Part shown: in pieces, positions 8,255-15,851 of the stretch
How positions within the stretch are numbered: position 1 is the first letter of the stretch
How the letters are laid out: each line of letters starts with the position of its first letter
Assembly: GCF_900184945.1 (NCBI RefSeq)
Contig: NZ_FXYF01000018.1
Location: 1 to 64,000 of the forward strand
From: Antarctobacter aquimaris
Lineage (GTDB): Bacteria; Pseudomonadota; Alphaproteobacteria; Rhodobacterales; Rhodobacteraceae
Length of the DNA stretch: 64,000 nt
Direction: 5' to 3'
Made by a program: the position numbers and the translations under genes
Notes under the pieces: generated by a model
Told to the model about the DNA's origin: nothing
Databases searched by the model: none
The model's input: only the letters and a program-made list of their open reading frames with translations

Positions 8255-9951
8255 CAGCGCCTCCTGAAACCGGAGAGGGAGGAGAACCGCATCGCGCCGC
8301 TGCGCGTCGGTTTCTGCGCGGGCGCCGGGGCGGCGGGCGGCGCAGGCGGCTCGGGCGGGGTCCGCGCCGCCGAAGACGGCGCAGGCGGCGTCTGGGCGGC
8401 AGGCCTGTAGGCGGTCGCGGGCTGCGGCGCGGGGCGTGCGGTGGCGGGTTCCGCCGGGCGCGGCCCACCCTTGCGCGCGTAGCCTTGCGCCTCGAAGCCT
8501 TCGACACGCCCGGACGTGTCGGTCGCGGTCCGGGCGGGTAGCTGCGCCCGCGCTCCGCCACCATCCTTCAGCGAGGAGGCCGCGCGCGCCGCGTCCGAGA
8601 TGCGGATGCCCGCCTTTTCCGCCACCACCTGGCAGCATTCGATCAGCGCGCAGTTCTTGGCCACGCGCCTGTGCGCCTTCATGTCGCCGTCGCGGTAGGC
8701 GTTGAGGATGCGCAGATCGACCGGGTTCAGGCCCACCGTCTCGGCCACCTTGTCCATATGCGCCTCGATGGCGAAATCGACCCCGGTGATGCCAAAGCCG
8801 CGCATCGCGGTGGCGGGCGTGCGGTTGGTGTAGACGCAGTAGACGTCGGCATAAACGTTGGGGATCGTGTAGGGGCCCGGCAAGTGCCCCACGCCCTTGA
8901 TGATCGCGTAGGAGGACAGGCGCGTATAGGCGCCAGAGTCGAAATAGCCGGTGAACTTTCGCGCGACGATGCGGCCGTCCTTCATCACGCCGTCCTTGAT
9001 GTACCAGCGTTCGGCGCCGCGCGGCGCGCCCACCTGCATCTCTTCCTCGCGGTCCCAGGCGTATTTCACCGGCCGCCCGGTCAGCATCGTGCCGAGGATG
9101 GCAAGCGGTTCGTGGATCGAATCCACCTTGCCGCCAAAGCCGCCCCCCACCGTGCCGCCGATGAAGTGCAGCCGCGAGGACGGCATCTTGAGCACCTTGG
9201 CCGCCGTGCCGAGCGAGAAGAACAGCGCCTGCGTGGAGGTGTAGCAGACGTAGCGGCCATTCTGTTCGGGGGCGGCGATGGCGCCGCAGGTCTCGATCGG
9301 CGCCTGTTCGATCGGCGACATCTGGTAGCGGCCTTCGACCACGTGGTCGGCCTCGGCAAAGCCTGCCTCCACGTCGCCATAGCGCAGCTTCTGGTGGTCG
9401 TACTTGCCGTGATAGACGAACTTGTTGGCGGGGTAGATGTCCAGCACCACGGGCGCGCCGGGCTTGATCGCCTCCTCCACGTCCAGCACGTGCGGCAGCA
9501 CCTCCCAGTCCACGCGCACGGCGGCGACGGCGGCGCGGGCCTGCGCCTCGGTCTCGGCGATGACCGCAGCGACCGGCTCTCCACGATAGCGCACGCGGTC
9601 GGTGGACAGGATCGGTTCGTCGTCCAGGCCGAAATCCAGCAGCGACAGCAGCGTGTTCAGGTTCAGCGGCACATCCGCGCCGCGCAGGATGCGCACGACA
9701 CCGGGCATGCGTTCCGCCTCGGCCGTGTCGATGCGGCGGATGCGGGCGGCGTGATGCGGCGAGCGCACGCAGCGCAGGTGCAACAGCCCGTCGAACAGGT
9801 GATCGTCGAAAAAGGGCGAGCGCCCCGTCACGTGGCCGGTGATGTCCTGCCGCCGTGTCGGCTTGCCGATCTCGTTGAGGTTGTCGTCACGCTCATCGGC
9901 GAACAGGTCCTTGCGGAACTCGATCTTGCCCGGTCCGGTCATCTCGGTCAT
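8254..9951 (-). CDS. molybdenum hydroxylase large subunit, N-terminal half with a Pro/Ala-rich tail
   Basis: A 565-residue protein. Residues about 25-470 match the first half of xanthine-dehydrogenase-family large subunits: GKPTRRQDITGHVTG, VRYRGEPVAAVIAET, the molybdopterin-binding GGTVGGGFGGK and ATAMRGFGITG. After about residue 475 the similarity stops and a low-complexity tail rich in Pro and Ala follows, ending FSSLSGFRRR and TGA. The remainder of the family sequence is supplied by the next gene, whose ATG overlaps this stop. The gene starts at the ATG at 9951, overlapping the 2Fe-2S subunit stop (ATGA). Normal family members are one chain of about 750-800 residues, so this is a split subunit. 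Confidence 0.88.
   Translation of the reverse strand: MTEMTGPGKIEFRKDLFADERDDNLNEIGKPTRRQDITGHVTGRSPFFDDHLFDGLLHLRCVRSPHHAARIRRIDTAEAERMPGVVRILRGADVPLNLNTLLSLLDFGLDDEPILSTDRVRYRGEPVAAVIAETEAQARAAVAAVRVDWEVLPHVLDVEEAIKPGAPVVLDIYPANKFVYHGKYDHQKLRYGDVEAGFAEADHVVEGRYQMSPIEQAPIETCGAIAAPEQNGRYVCYTSTQALFFSLGTAAKVLKMPSSRLHFIGGTVGGGFGGKVDSIHEPLAILGTMLTGRPVKYAWDREEEMQVGAPRGAERWYIKDGVMKDGRIVARKFTGYFDSGAYTRLSSYAIIKGVGHLPGPYTIPNVYADVYCVYTNRTPATAMRGFGITGVDFAIEAHMDKVAETVGLNPVDLRILNAYRDGDMKAHRRVAKNCALIECCQVVAEKAGIRISDAARAASSLKDGGGARAQLPARTATDTSGRVEGFEAQGYARKGGPRPAEPATARPAPQPATAYRPAAQTPPAPSSAARTPPEPPAPPAAPAPAQKPTRSGAMRFSSLSGFRRR
8260..8265 (-). promoter_or_regulatory. strong ribosome binding site at the internal split of the hydroxylase large subunit
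   Basis: On the minus strand AGGAGG precedes the ATG at 8254 with a 5-base spacer, inside the last codons of the upstream half. A perfect Shine-Dalgarno exactly at the stop/start overlap argues the split is evolved rather than a sequencing error. Confidence 0.8.
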
Positions 9952-10424
9952 GCGCGCATCCTCCCCTCGGCCACCGCGAGGATCGCGGCGATGATCGGCT
10001 CGTACCCGGTGCAACGGCACAGGTTGCCGCTGATCGCCTCGATCACCTCTTCGCGCGAGGGGCGCGGGTTGCGGTCGAGCAGCGCGCGGGCCGACATCAA
10101 CATCCCCGGCGTACAGTAGCCGCATTGCGCGGCGAAATGCTCCATGAAGGACTCCTGCAACGGGTCGAGCGCGGGGCCTTGCGCCAGTCCCGCCGCGGTG
10201 CGCACCTCGCGGCCCTCGACGCTCTCGGCCAGCGTCAGGCAGGCGAGGTGCGTCGCGCCGTCAATGGTGACCGTGCAGGCGCCGCAGGCCCCCTGCCCGC
10301 AGCCGTATTTCGGCGAAAGATCCCCGACACCGCGCCGCAGGAAGTCGAGCAGGTTCTGCCCGTCGTCGGCAAAGGCCGCGCGCGGGCTGCCGTTCAGGGT
10401 GAAATTGACCGGTTTCTTGCCCAT
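9948..10424 (-). CDS. molybdenum hydroxylase small subunit, 2Fe-2S
   Basis: A 158-residue electron-transfer subunit. The plant-type ferredoxin cluster motif YGCGQGACGACTV (near residues 40-52) and the second cluster motifs QCGYCTPGM and NLCRCTGYEP are all intact, giving the eight cysteines for two 2Fe-2S clusters. It passes electrons between the molybdenum centre and the FAD subunit. It overlaps the FAD subunit upstream by one base and the large-subunit gene downstream by four, so the subunits are translationally coupled. Length and motifs are normal for CoxS/XdhC-type small subunits. Confidence 0.95.
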   Translation of the reverse strand: MGKKPVNFTLNGSPRAAFADDGQNLLDFLRRGVGDLSPKYGCGQGACGACTVTIDGATHLACLTLAESVEGREVRTAAGLAQGPALDPLQESFMEHFAAQCGYCTPGMLMSARALLDRNPRPSREEVIEAISGNLCRCTGYEPIIAAILAVAEGRMRA

Positions 10425-11227
10425 CAGCCCCGCTCCATCCGGTGCAGCAGACGCTTGAGGTACACGCCCGCAACCTCGCTTCGATACCAGCCCGAGGCGA
10501 TGGGATCGGTCGGCGGGTCCAGCCCCTCGGCCGCCGCCGCGGCGGCGCGGTCGATGGTCGCGGCGTCCAGCGACTGGCCCTCGAGCAGACGTTCCACCGC
10601 CTGGCCGCGCAACGGCATCGGTCCCATCGCGCCCCAGGCGACGCGGGCGCCGCGGATGCGCCCGACCTCGCGCGGCAGGTAGGCCGCGACCGACAGGATG
10701 GACACGCCCTTGGGCGTGACCCGGCTGGCCTTGAGAAAGCCGAAGGCGCGGGGATCGCGCGGGCGCGGCACCTCGATCGACGCAACCAGCCCCGCATGGT
10801 CGCGGTCGCGCAGCATCTCCTCCACGGGCCGGGCCCCGCCCTGCCCCGCGAACACCACCCGCGCGCCCAGCGCCAGCAGGGCCGCGGCGAAATCGCCGTA
10901 GGGATGCGGCGCAAAGAGGTTGCCTGCCACGGTCGCCATGTTGCGCACTTGCGGCCCGCCGATGGCGCGCGCCACCGGGTGCAGGAAATCGAGGTCGCGG
11001 CTGGCCAGGACATCTGCCATGGTGACACCCGCGCCCAGGCTGACGCCGTCGCCGGTCGTGCGGATCGTGCCGAGCGCGGCGTCCGTCGTGCGCAGCACCC
11101 GCGCGGGTGCCGTGCCGGCGTTCACGTCGCGCATCACGATGGTGCCGCCGCCCAGGTAGACGGCGCCGCGCCCCAGCGCGCGGGCCGCCTCGGCCAGCGT
11201 GGCGTAGGTTTCCACGGTGGTGGTCAT
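10424..11227 (-). CDS. molybdenum hydroxylase medium subunit, FAD-binding
   Basis: A 267-residue CoxM-type flavoprotein. The FAD motifs are YLGGGTIVMRDVNAG near the N-terminus and IGGPQVRNMATVAGNLFAPHP near residue 90, both diagnostic for this family. It is the third part of the hydroxylase, taking electrons from the 2Fe-2S subunit. Its start overlaps the end of the SRPBCC gene upstream by ATGA. Order FAD, 2Fe-2S, Mo subunit matches cox-type clusters. Confidence 0.93.
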   Translation of the reverse strand: MTTTVETYATLAEAARALGRGAVYLGGGTIVMRDVNAGTAPARVLRTTDAALGTIRTTGDGVSLGAGVTMADVLASRDLDFLHPVARAIGGPQVRNMATVAGNLFAPHPYGDFAAALLALGARVVFAGQGGARPVEEMLRDRDHAGLVASIEVPRPRDPRAFGFLKASRVTPKGVSILSVAAYLPREVGRIRGARVAWGAMGPMPLRGQAVERLLEGQSLDAATIDRAAAAAAEGLDPPTDPIASGWYRSEVAGVYLKRLLHRMERG

Positions 11228-11670
11228 GCTCCCTCCAGTCCCATATGGCTGCGGATCGCGTCCATTCCGCCCTGGTAGACGTTTTCGGCCACCATCTGCC
11301 GCAACTCCTTTTCGCGCCCCGCGGGCGTGTCGAACCGGCTTTCCCAGTGCCAGAAGGTCATGTCGCCATCCGTCACCGGCGCCAGGCGCACGTGTGCGAC
11401 GTAGTTCAGCAGCGGCACCGGCGTGTCGAGAAGGCAGTAGCTGAAGGCCATGTCCGCATCCGACAGCGTCAGCAGCTGCTCGCGCAGTTCCGAACCATCC
11501 TGGAGGTGAAAGCGGCGCACGCAGCCGATGCGATCCGACGTCCAGCCCTTTTCCACCACGCTGTCCCGCACGATCGGGTGCCAGCGGTCATGCCCGTTGA
11601 AGTCGCGCAGCACGTCCCACACCGCCTCGACGGGGGCTGGCAAAACCGTGCTCTTGACCACCTTGACCAT
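11224..11670 (-). CDS. SRPBCC (START-like) protein, second of a tandem pair
   Basis: A 148-residue protein with the SRPBCC pattern: VKSTVLPAPVEAVWDVLRDF, then WHPIV, IGCVRRFHL and a C-terminal helix. These form a helix-grip pocket for small hydrophobic ligands. In CO dehydrogenase clusters the SRPBCC protein CoxG tethers the enzyme at the membrane or carries a lipid; a comparable role beside this hydroxylase is possible. It is a paralogue of the gene just upstream (shared RDFNG, RWHP, IGC/VGC and FHLQ stretches). The ATG at 11670 lies two bases after the upstream stop. Alternative roles are polyketide-cyclase-like or ligand-binding. Confidence 0.8.
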   Translation of the reverse strand: MVKVVKSTVLPAPVEAVWDVLRDFNGHDRWHPIVRDSVVEKGWTSDRIGCVRRFHLQDGSELREQLLTLSDADMAFSYCLLDTPVPLLNYVAHVRLAPVTDGDMTFWHWESRFDTPAGREKELRQMVAENVYQGGMDAIRSHMGLEGA

Positions 11671-11672
11671 GG

Positions 11673-12110
11673 TCAGCCCGCCATCCGCCGCTTGAGCGCC
11701 GAAAACCCGGCCTGAAAGACATCGTTGCCGATGCCCGTCACGAGACCCTCGGCATCGGCCTCGGCGCAGTCGAATTCGGCGGTCCATTCGGCAAAGGTGC
11801 GGTTGCCGTCCGTGACCGGCGTCAGGCGGATCGTCGCCACGTAGTCGGTCAGCGGCATCGGGCTTTCGAGAATCGCGTAGGTGCAGAACATGTCGTAGTC
11901 CGACAGGCCGAGCAGCTTTTCGCGGATGCGGTCGCCGTTTTGCAGGTGGAAATCCCGGATACAGCCGACCCGGTCGGCGGGTTCGCCATTTTCGATCCGG
12001 CTGTCACGGATGCGCGGGTGCCAGCGCGGCAGGCCGTTGAAATCGCGGATCCGTTCCCAGACCTTTGCCGCCGGCGCGTCGATGACGGAGGAAATGTAGA
12101 CGCGCGCCAT
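11673..12110 (-). CDS. SRPBCC (START-like) protein, first of a tandem pair
   Basis: A 145-residue paralogue of the next gene: VIDAPAAKVWERIRDFNGLPRWHP, VGCIRDFHLQNGDRIREKL and a C-terminal helix ending ALKRRMAG. The two have diverged in the middle of the pocket region (YDMFCTYAILESPMP versus ADMAFSYCLLDTPVP), so they may bind different ligands or form a heterodimer. The gene directly abuts the stop of the flotillin-like gene. Function is inferred from family and context only. Confidence 0.8.
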   Translation of the reverse strand: MARVYISSVIDAPAAKVWERIRDFNGLPRWHPRIRDSRIENGEPADRVGCIRDFHLQNGDRIREKLLGLSDYDMFCTYAILESPMPLTDYVATIRLTPVTDGNRTFAEWTAEFDCAEADAEGLVTGIGNDVFQAGFSALKRRMAG

Positions 12111-14999
12111 CTACTTCTTGCCTCCCTCGGGGGCCGCGTCACCCTTGCCGCCGCCGGACTTCTTCGTCGCATCGGCGATGCGCTGCATGTCCGACGCCTC
12201 GCGGATCAGCCCGCCCTGCTTGGACAGATTGCCGCCCTCGATGCCGATGTCGGACAGCAGCGAGTCGATCAGCGGCGCCTGCACGCGGTAGCGCAGGGCC
12301 GAGTTGATCACCTCGTCGGTCGGGCTGCCGTCGCGGCTGCCGCCGCCCCCGCCCGTGACGCCGTCCAGCTGCATGATCCGGATGTCCTGGATCTTTTCCA
12401 GCGGCTTGACCGAGGCGGCGACGATGCCTTCGACATGCTCCAGCATCTTGCGCTTGAACAGCGAATGGCGCGCCTCGTCGGTGAGAATGTTCTCGGCCTC
12501 GTTGATCAGCTTGGCCGCTTCGGCCTCGACAACCGCGCGGACCTGCGCCGCTGCGGCCATGTGCTTGGCCTCGGCGGCGGCCTTTTCGGCCATCAGCACG
12601 TCGATCGACTTGCGGCGGTTCGCGGCCTCGGTTTCGCGCACCGTCTTGACCTTTTCCTCGGCCTGGGCCGCGTGGGCGCGGGCGGCATCCGCCTCGGCCC
12701 TTGCCGCGCTTTCCTCGAGCGATTTCTGGTAGAGCGCGATGGCCTTTTCCATCTGCGCGGTCTCGACCGTCTTTTCGCGCGTCACCTCCAGCTGGCGACG
12801 GATCGTCTCGTGGTCGATCCGGATCTCGTCGAGCCCGCGCTCGGAGGCGATCCGGGCGCGTTCGATGTCCTCGCGGCTGGCGATCTCGGCTTCGCGGAGC
12901 GCCTGGACGCGGGCGATCTCGAGCTGTTCGAGCGACCGGCGCCGTTCGAGCCGCGCGGCTTCGACCGCGCGTTCACGTTCCACCTCGGCGGCCTCGATCT
13001 GGCGCTTGGCCACGATCTCGGCCTGGCTGACGCTGGCCTCGGCGGCGACGCGCTTCTGCTTGGCGTCGGATAGCTGCACCACGCGGGCCTGCTCGGCCTC
13101 CTCGACGGTGCGCTTGCGGTCGATCTCCTCGACCTCGCGGGTTTTCTGACTGGCGATGCGGTCCTTCTCGAGCGACAGCTCGGTCGCAACGCGGGCCTTC
13201 TCGACCGCCTCGCGGCGGGCGATCTCGGCGGCTTCCAGCGCCTGGTCCTTGTCGATCTCGCGGGCGCGGACCTCCTGTTCGGCGGCGATGCGCTCGGCCT
13301 CGAGCGCCCGCCTCTGGGCGATCCGCGCCTGTTCCACCGCCTCGTCGGCGGCGACGCGGGCCTCGTCGATCACGCGGTTGCGCGTGATCTCGAGCGACCT
13401 GGTGTCCTCGTCGGCGGCGATGCGGCTTGCGGCGATCTGCTTTTCGCGCGCGATGCGGGCCGCCTCGACGGCCTGGCCGGCCGCGATTTCAGCGGCCTCC
13501 ACCGCCTGCTGCCGCGCGATTTCCAGCTCGCGGATGCGGCGGTCCTCGGCGATGCGCGCCTCGCTGATCTGCGCGTCCTGCAGGATGCGCATCCGCTCGG
13601 TCGCCTCGCGCGCGGCGATCTCGGCCTCGTCCAGCGCCTGCTGGCGGGCGATCTCGCGCTGGCGGATGTCCTCTTCGCCCTTGATGCGGGTCTGGGCCAG
13701 CAACAGGTCCTGCGCCATGCGCCGCTTTTCGTTGGCCTCGTTGGCCTCGATCTCGGCTTCGCGGATCGCCTTCTGGCGCGCGATCTCCAGCGCCTGGGTC
13801 TCGCGTTCCTTGGCGATGCGGGCCTCGGCCAGCGCCTGCTCCTGGGCGATGCGGGCGCGTTCCGTGGCCTCGCGCGCGGCGATCTCGGCTTCTTCGATGG
13901 CCTTCTGGCGGGCGATCTCGCGCGATTGCGTCTCCTGCTCGTTCTGGATGCGCGCTTCCTTGACGCTGCGCTCCTGCAGGATGCGCGCCGTCTCGGTGGC
14001 TTCGCGCGCGGCGATCTCCTCGGCTTCGTCCTCCTTCTGGCGGGCGATCTCGCGGGCGCGGACCGACCGTTCCGACGCGATGCGCGCCTCGGCGATCACC
14101 CGGTCGTTGGCGATGCGGGCCTTTTCGATGGTCTCGCGCGCGGTGATCTGCGCGGATTCCGCCTCGGTGTCGCGCTCGGCGCGTTCGCGGGCCAGTTCGG
14201 CGCGCTGCTGGGCGCGGCGGAATTCGACGTCGCGTTCCTGGCTCAGGCGGGCTTCCTCGCTCTCGCGCTCGATATCCAGCGCCAGCTTTTCGGCCTCGAG
14301 GTTGCGCGCCCGGATCTTGATCATCGAATCCTGCTCGATGTCGTTGCGCAGCTTGCGCCGCTCTTCGATGTCCTTGATGAGCGCGGTCAGACCTTCGGCG
14401 TCAAAGCGGTTGGAGGGGTTGAAATACTCCAGCGGCGTCTGGTCGATGTCGATGATCGCGACCGATTCCAGCTCCAGCCCGTTCTTTTCCAGGTCCTCCT
14501 GCGCGATCTCCTTGACCCGCGCCACGTAGGTGTGCCGCCCCTCGTGCATCTCGCCCATCGACATCTCGGCCGCGACGGCGCGCAACGCGCTTTCGAACTT
14601 GCCGGCAAGCAGCCCGTGCAGGTTCTGGGCCTCCAGCGTGCGCCGCCCCAGGGTCGAGGCGGCCTTGGACACCGCGGTGCGGTCGGACCGGACACGGACG
14701 TAGAACTCTGCCTCCACGTCCACGCGCATGCGGTCCTTGGTGATCAGCGCCTGTTCCCGCGTCCGGCTGACCGCCAGCGGCAGCGTGTTCATGTTCACCG
14801 GCGTGATGTCGTGGATGATCGGCCAGACGAAGGCGCCGCCGTCGATCACCACCTTTTCGCCCAGGAAACCGGTTCGGACAAAGGCGATTTCCTTTGTCGA
14901 ACGGCGGTAAAGCCATTGCATGACCCAGTAGACGATGGCGATGACGACCACCGCCACGATGAGCCACAGGATGAGCTGCCCGATGATCTGGCCGGTCAT
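12111..14999 (-). CDS. flotillin-like SPFH/Band 7 membrane protein with a very long hendecad coiled coil
   Basis: A 962-residue protein. Residues about 5-30 form one transmembrane segment (LILWLIVAVVVIAIVYWVM), then an SPFH/Band 7 domain to about residue 200. From about 205 to 770 the chain is an uninterrupted charged helix rich in Ala, Glu, Arg and Ile. Its core repeats every 44 residues, and each unit divides into four 11-residue hendecads with the theme ARIAxE or LEIARQ. A flotillin-type C-terminal region and a Gly/Lys-rich tail follow. Ordinary flotillins are about 450-700 residues. Flotillins build membrane microdomain scaffolds or cages, here probably at the cytoplasmic membrane. Its place inside an import/oxidation operon suggests it organises the transporter or hydroxylase, which is inference. 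Confidence 0.85.
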   Translation of the reverse strand: MTGQIIGQLILWLIVAVVVIAIVYWVMQWLYRRSTKEIAFVRTGFLGEKVVIDGGAFVWPIIHDITPVNMNTLPLAVSRTREQALITKDRMRVDVEAEFYVRVRSDRTAVSKAASTLGRRTLEAQNLHGLLAGKFESALRAVAAEMSMGEMHEGRHTYVARVKEIAQEDLEKNGLELESVAIIDIDQTPLEYFNPSNRFDAEGLTALIKDIEERRKLRNDIEQDSMIKIRARNLEAEKLALDIERESEEARLSQERDVEFRRAQQRAELARERAERDTEAESAQITARETIEKARIANDRVIAEARIASERSVRAREIARQKEDEAEEIAAREATETARILQERSVKEARIQNEQETQSREIARQKAIEEAEIAAREATERARIAQEQALAEARIAKERETQALEIARQKAIREAEIEANEANEKRRMAQDLLLAQTRIKGEEDIRQREIARQQALDEAEIAAREATERMRILQDAQISEARIAEDRRIRELEIARQQAVEAAEIAAGQAVEAARIAREKQIAASRIAADEDTRSLEITRNRVIDEARVAADEAVEQARIAQRRALEAERIAAEQEVRAREIDKDQALEAAEIARREAVEKARVATELSLEKDRIASQKTREVEEIDRKRTVEEAEQARVVQLSDAKQKRVAAEASVSQAEIVAKRQIEAAEVERERAVEAARLERRRSLEQLEIARVQALREAEIASREDIERARIASERGLDEIRIDHETIRRQLEVTREKTVETAQMEKAIALYQKSLEESAARAEADAARAHAAQAEEKVKTVRETEAANRRKSIDVLMAEKAAAEAKHMAAAAQVRAVVEAEAAKLINEAENILTDEARHSLFKRKMLEHVEGIVAASVKPLEKIQDIRIMQLDGVTGGGGGSRDGSPTDEVINSALRYRVQAPLIDSLLSDIGIEGGNLSKQGGLIREASDMQRIADATKKSGGGKGDAAPEGGKK

Positions 15000-15023
15000 G
15001 ATCTCTCCTCCCCCGTTGCGCGG

Positions 15024-15851
15024 TCAGCGGCCCTTGATGGCCTTGAAAGCGCGTGTCTGTTCCGTCAGCGCAACCTCGGTCGGCAGGCGCTCCATCGAGG
15101 AGGCGCCGTAGAAACCGTGGCAGGCGGACGTGTTCTTCAGTATGAATTCGGCGTCCTCGGGCATGGCCACCGGCCCGCCGTGGACAAGGATGATGGCATC
15201 GGGATTGACCCGCAGCGCGGCCTCGGCCCAGGCATCGACCAGCGCCGGGCAATCGGACAGCTTGAGCGCCGTTTCGGCCCCGATGGCGCCGCCGGTGGTC
15301 AGGCCCAGATGGCAGACGATCACGTCCGCCCCGGCGCCGGCCATCGCTGCCGCGTCGTCCTCGTTGAAGACGTAAGGCGTGGTGAGCATCCCCTTGGCGC
15401 GGGCCATGGCGATCATATCCACCTCGAGCCCGTAGGACATGCCGGTTTCCTCGAGGTTGGCGCGGAAGGTGCCGTCGATCAGACCGACGGTCGGAAAGTT
15501 CTGCACGCCCGAGAACCCGATGCGCCTGAGGTCGTCCAGGAAGACATCCATCAGGCGGAACGGGTCGGTGGCGCAGACCCCGGCCAGGACCGGCGTCTTC
15601 CTGACCACCGGCAGGACCTCGGCCGCCATCTCGACCACGATGGCATTGGCGTCGCCGTAGGGCATGAGGCCGGCAAGGCTGCCGCGTCCGGCCATGCGGT
15701 AGCGCCCGGAATTGTAGATCACGATGAGGTCGATCCCGCCCGCCTCCTCGCATTTGGCGGACAGGCCGGTGCCCGCGCCGCCGCCGACGATGGGGATGCC
15801 GCGGTCGATCATGTCGCGGAACCGGGAAAGGATGGACTCTCGGTCGATCAT
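15024..15851 (-). CDS. phosphoenolpyruvate-hydrolase-family TIM-barrel protein
   Basis: A 275-residue protein starting [18 protein letters not shown]. It contains [56 protein letters not shown] and [13 protein letters not shown], characteristic of the TIM-barrel family called phosphoenolpyruvate hydrolase or TIM-barrel signal transduction protein. Members are often encoded beside Tm-1-like (UPF0261) proteins, as here: the ATG overlaps the stop of the ABC/Tm-1 fusion gene by ATGA. The reaction of these proteins is poorly defined; C-C bond hydrolysis of a keto-acid is one idea. Confidence 0.82.
   Translation of the reverse strand: MIDRESILSRFRDMIDRGIPIVGGGAGTGLSAKCEEAGGIDLIVIYNSGRYRMAGRGSLAGLMPYGDANAIVVEMAAEVLPVVRKTPVLAGVCATDPFRLMDVFLDDLRRIGFSGVQNFPTVGLIDGTFRANLEETGMSYGLEVDMIAMARAKGMLTTPYVFNEDDAAAMAGAGADVIVCHLGLTTGGAIGAETALKLSDCPALVDAWAEAALRVNPDAIILVHGGPVAMPEDAEFILKNTSACHGFYGASSMERLPTEVALTEQTRAFKAIKGR

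Noticed and set aside
7232-10424. Carbon monoxide dehydrogenase (cox) genes
   Set aside because: The arrangement and the MoxR/VWA partners are cox-like, but the AYxCSFR active-site motif of CO dehydrogenase is missing, so a general molybdenum hydroxylase is the safer call.
13156-14529. Serine/Arg-rich plus-strand frame within the flotillin gene
   Set aside because: A by-product of the repetitive coiled-coil codons read on the opposite strand.
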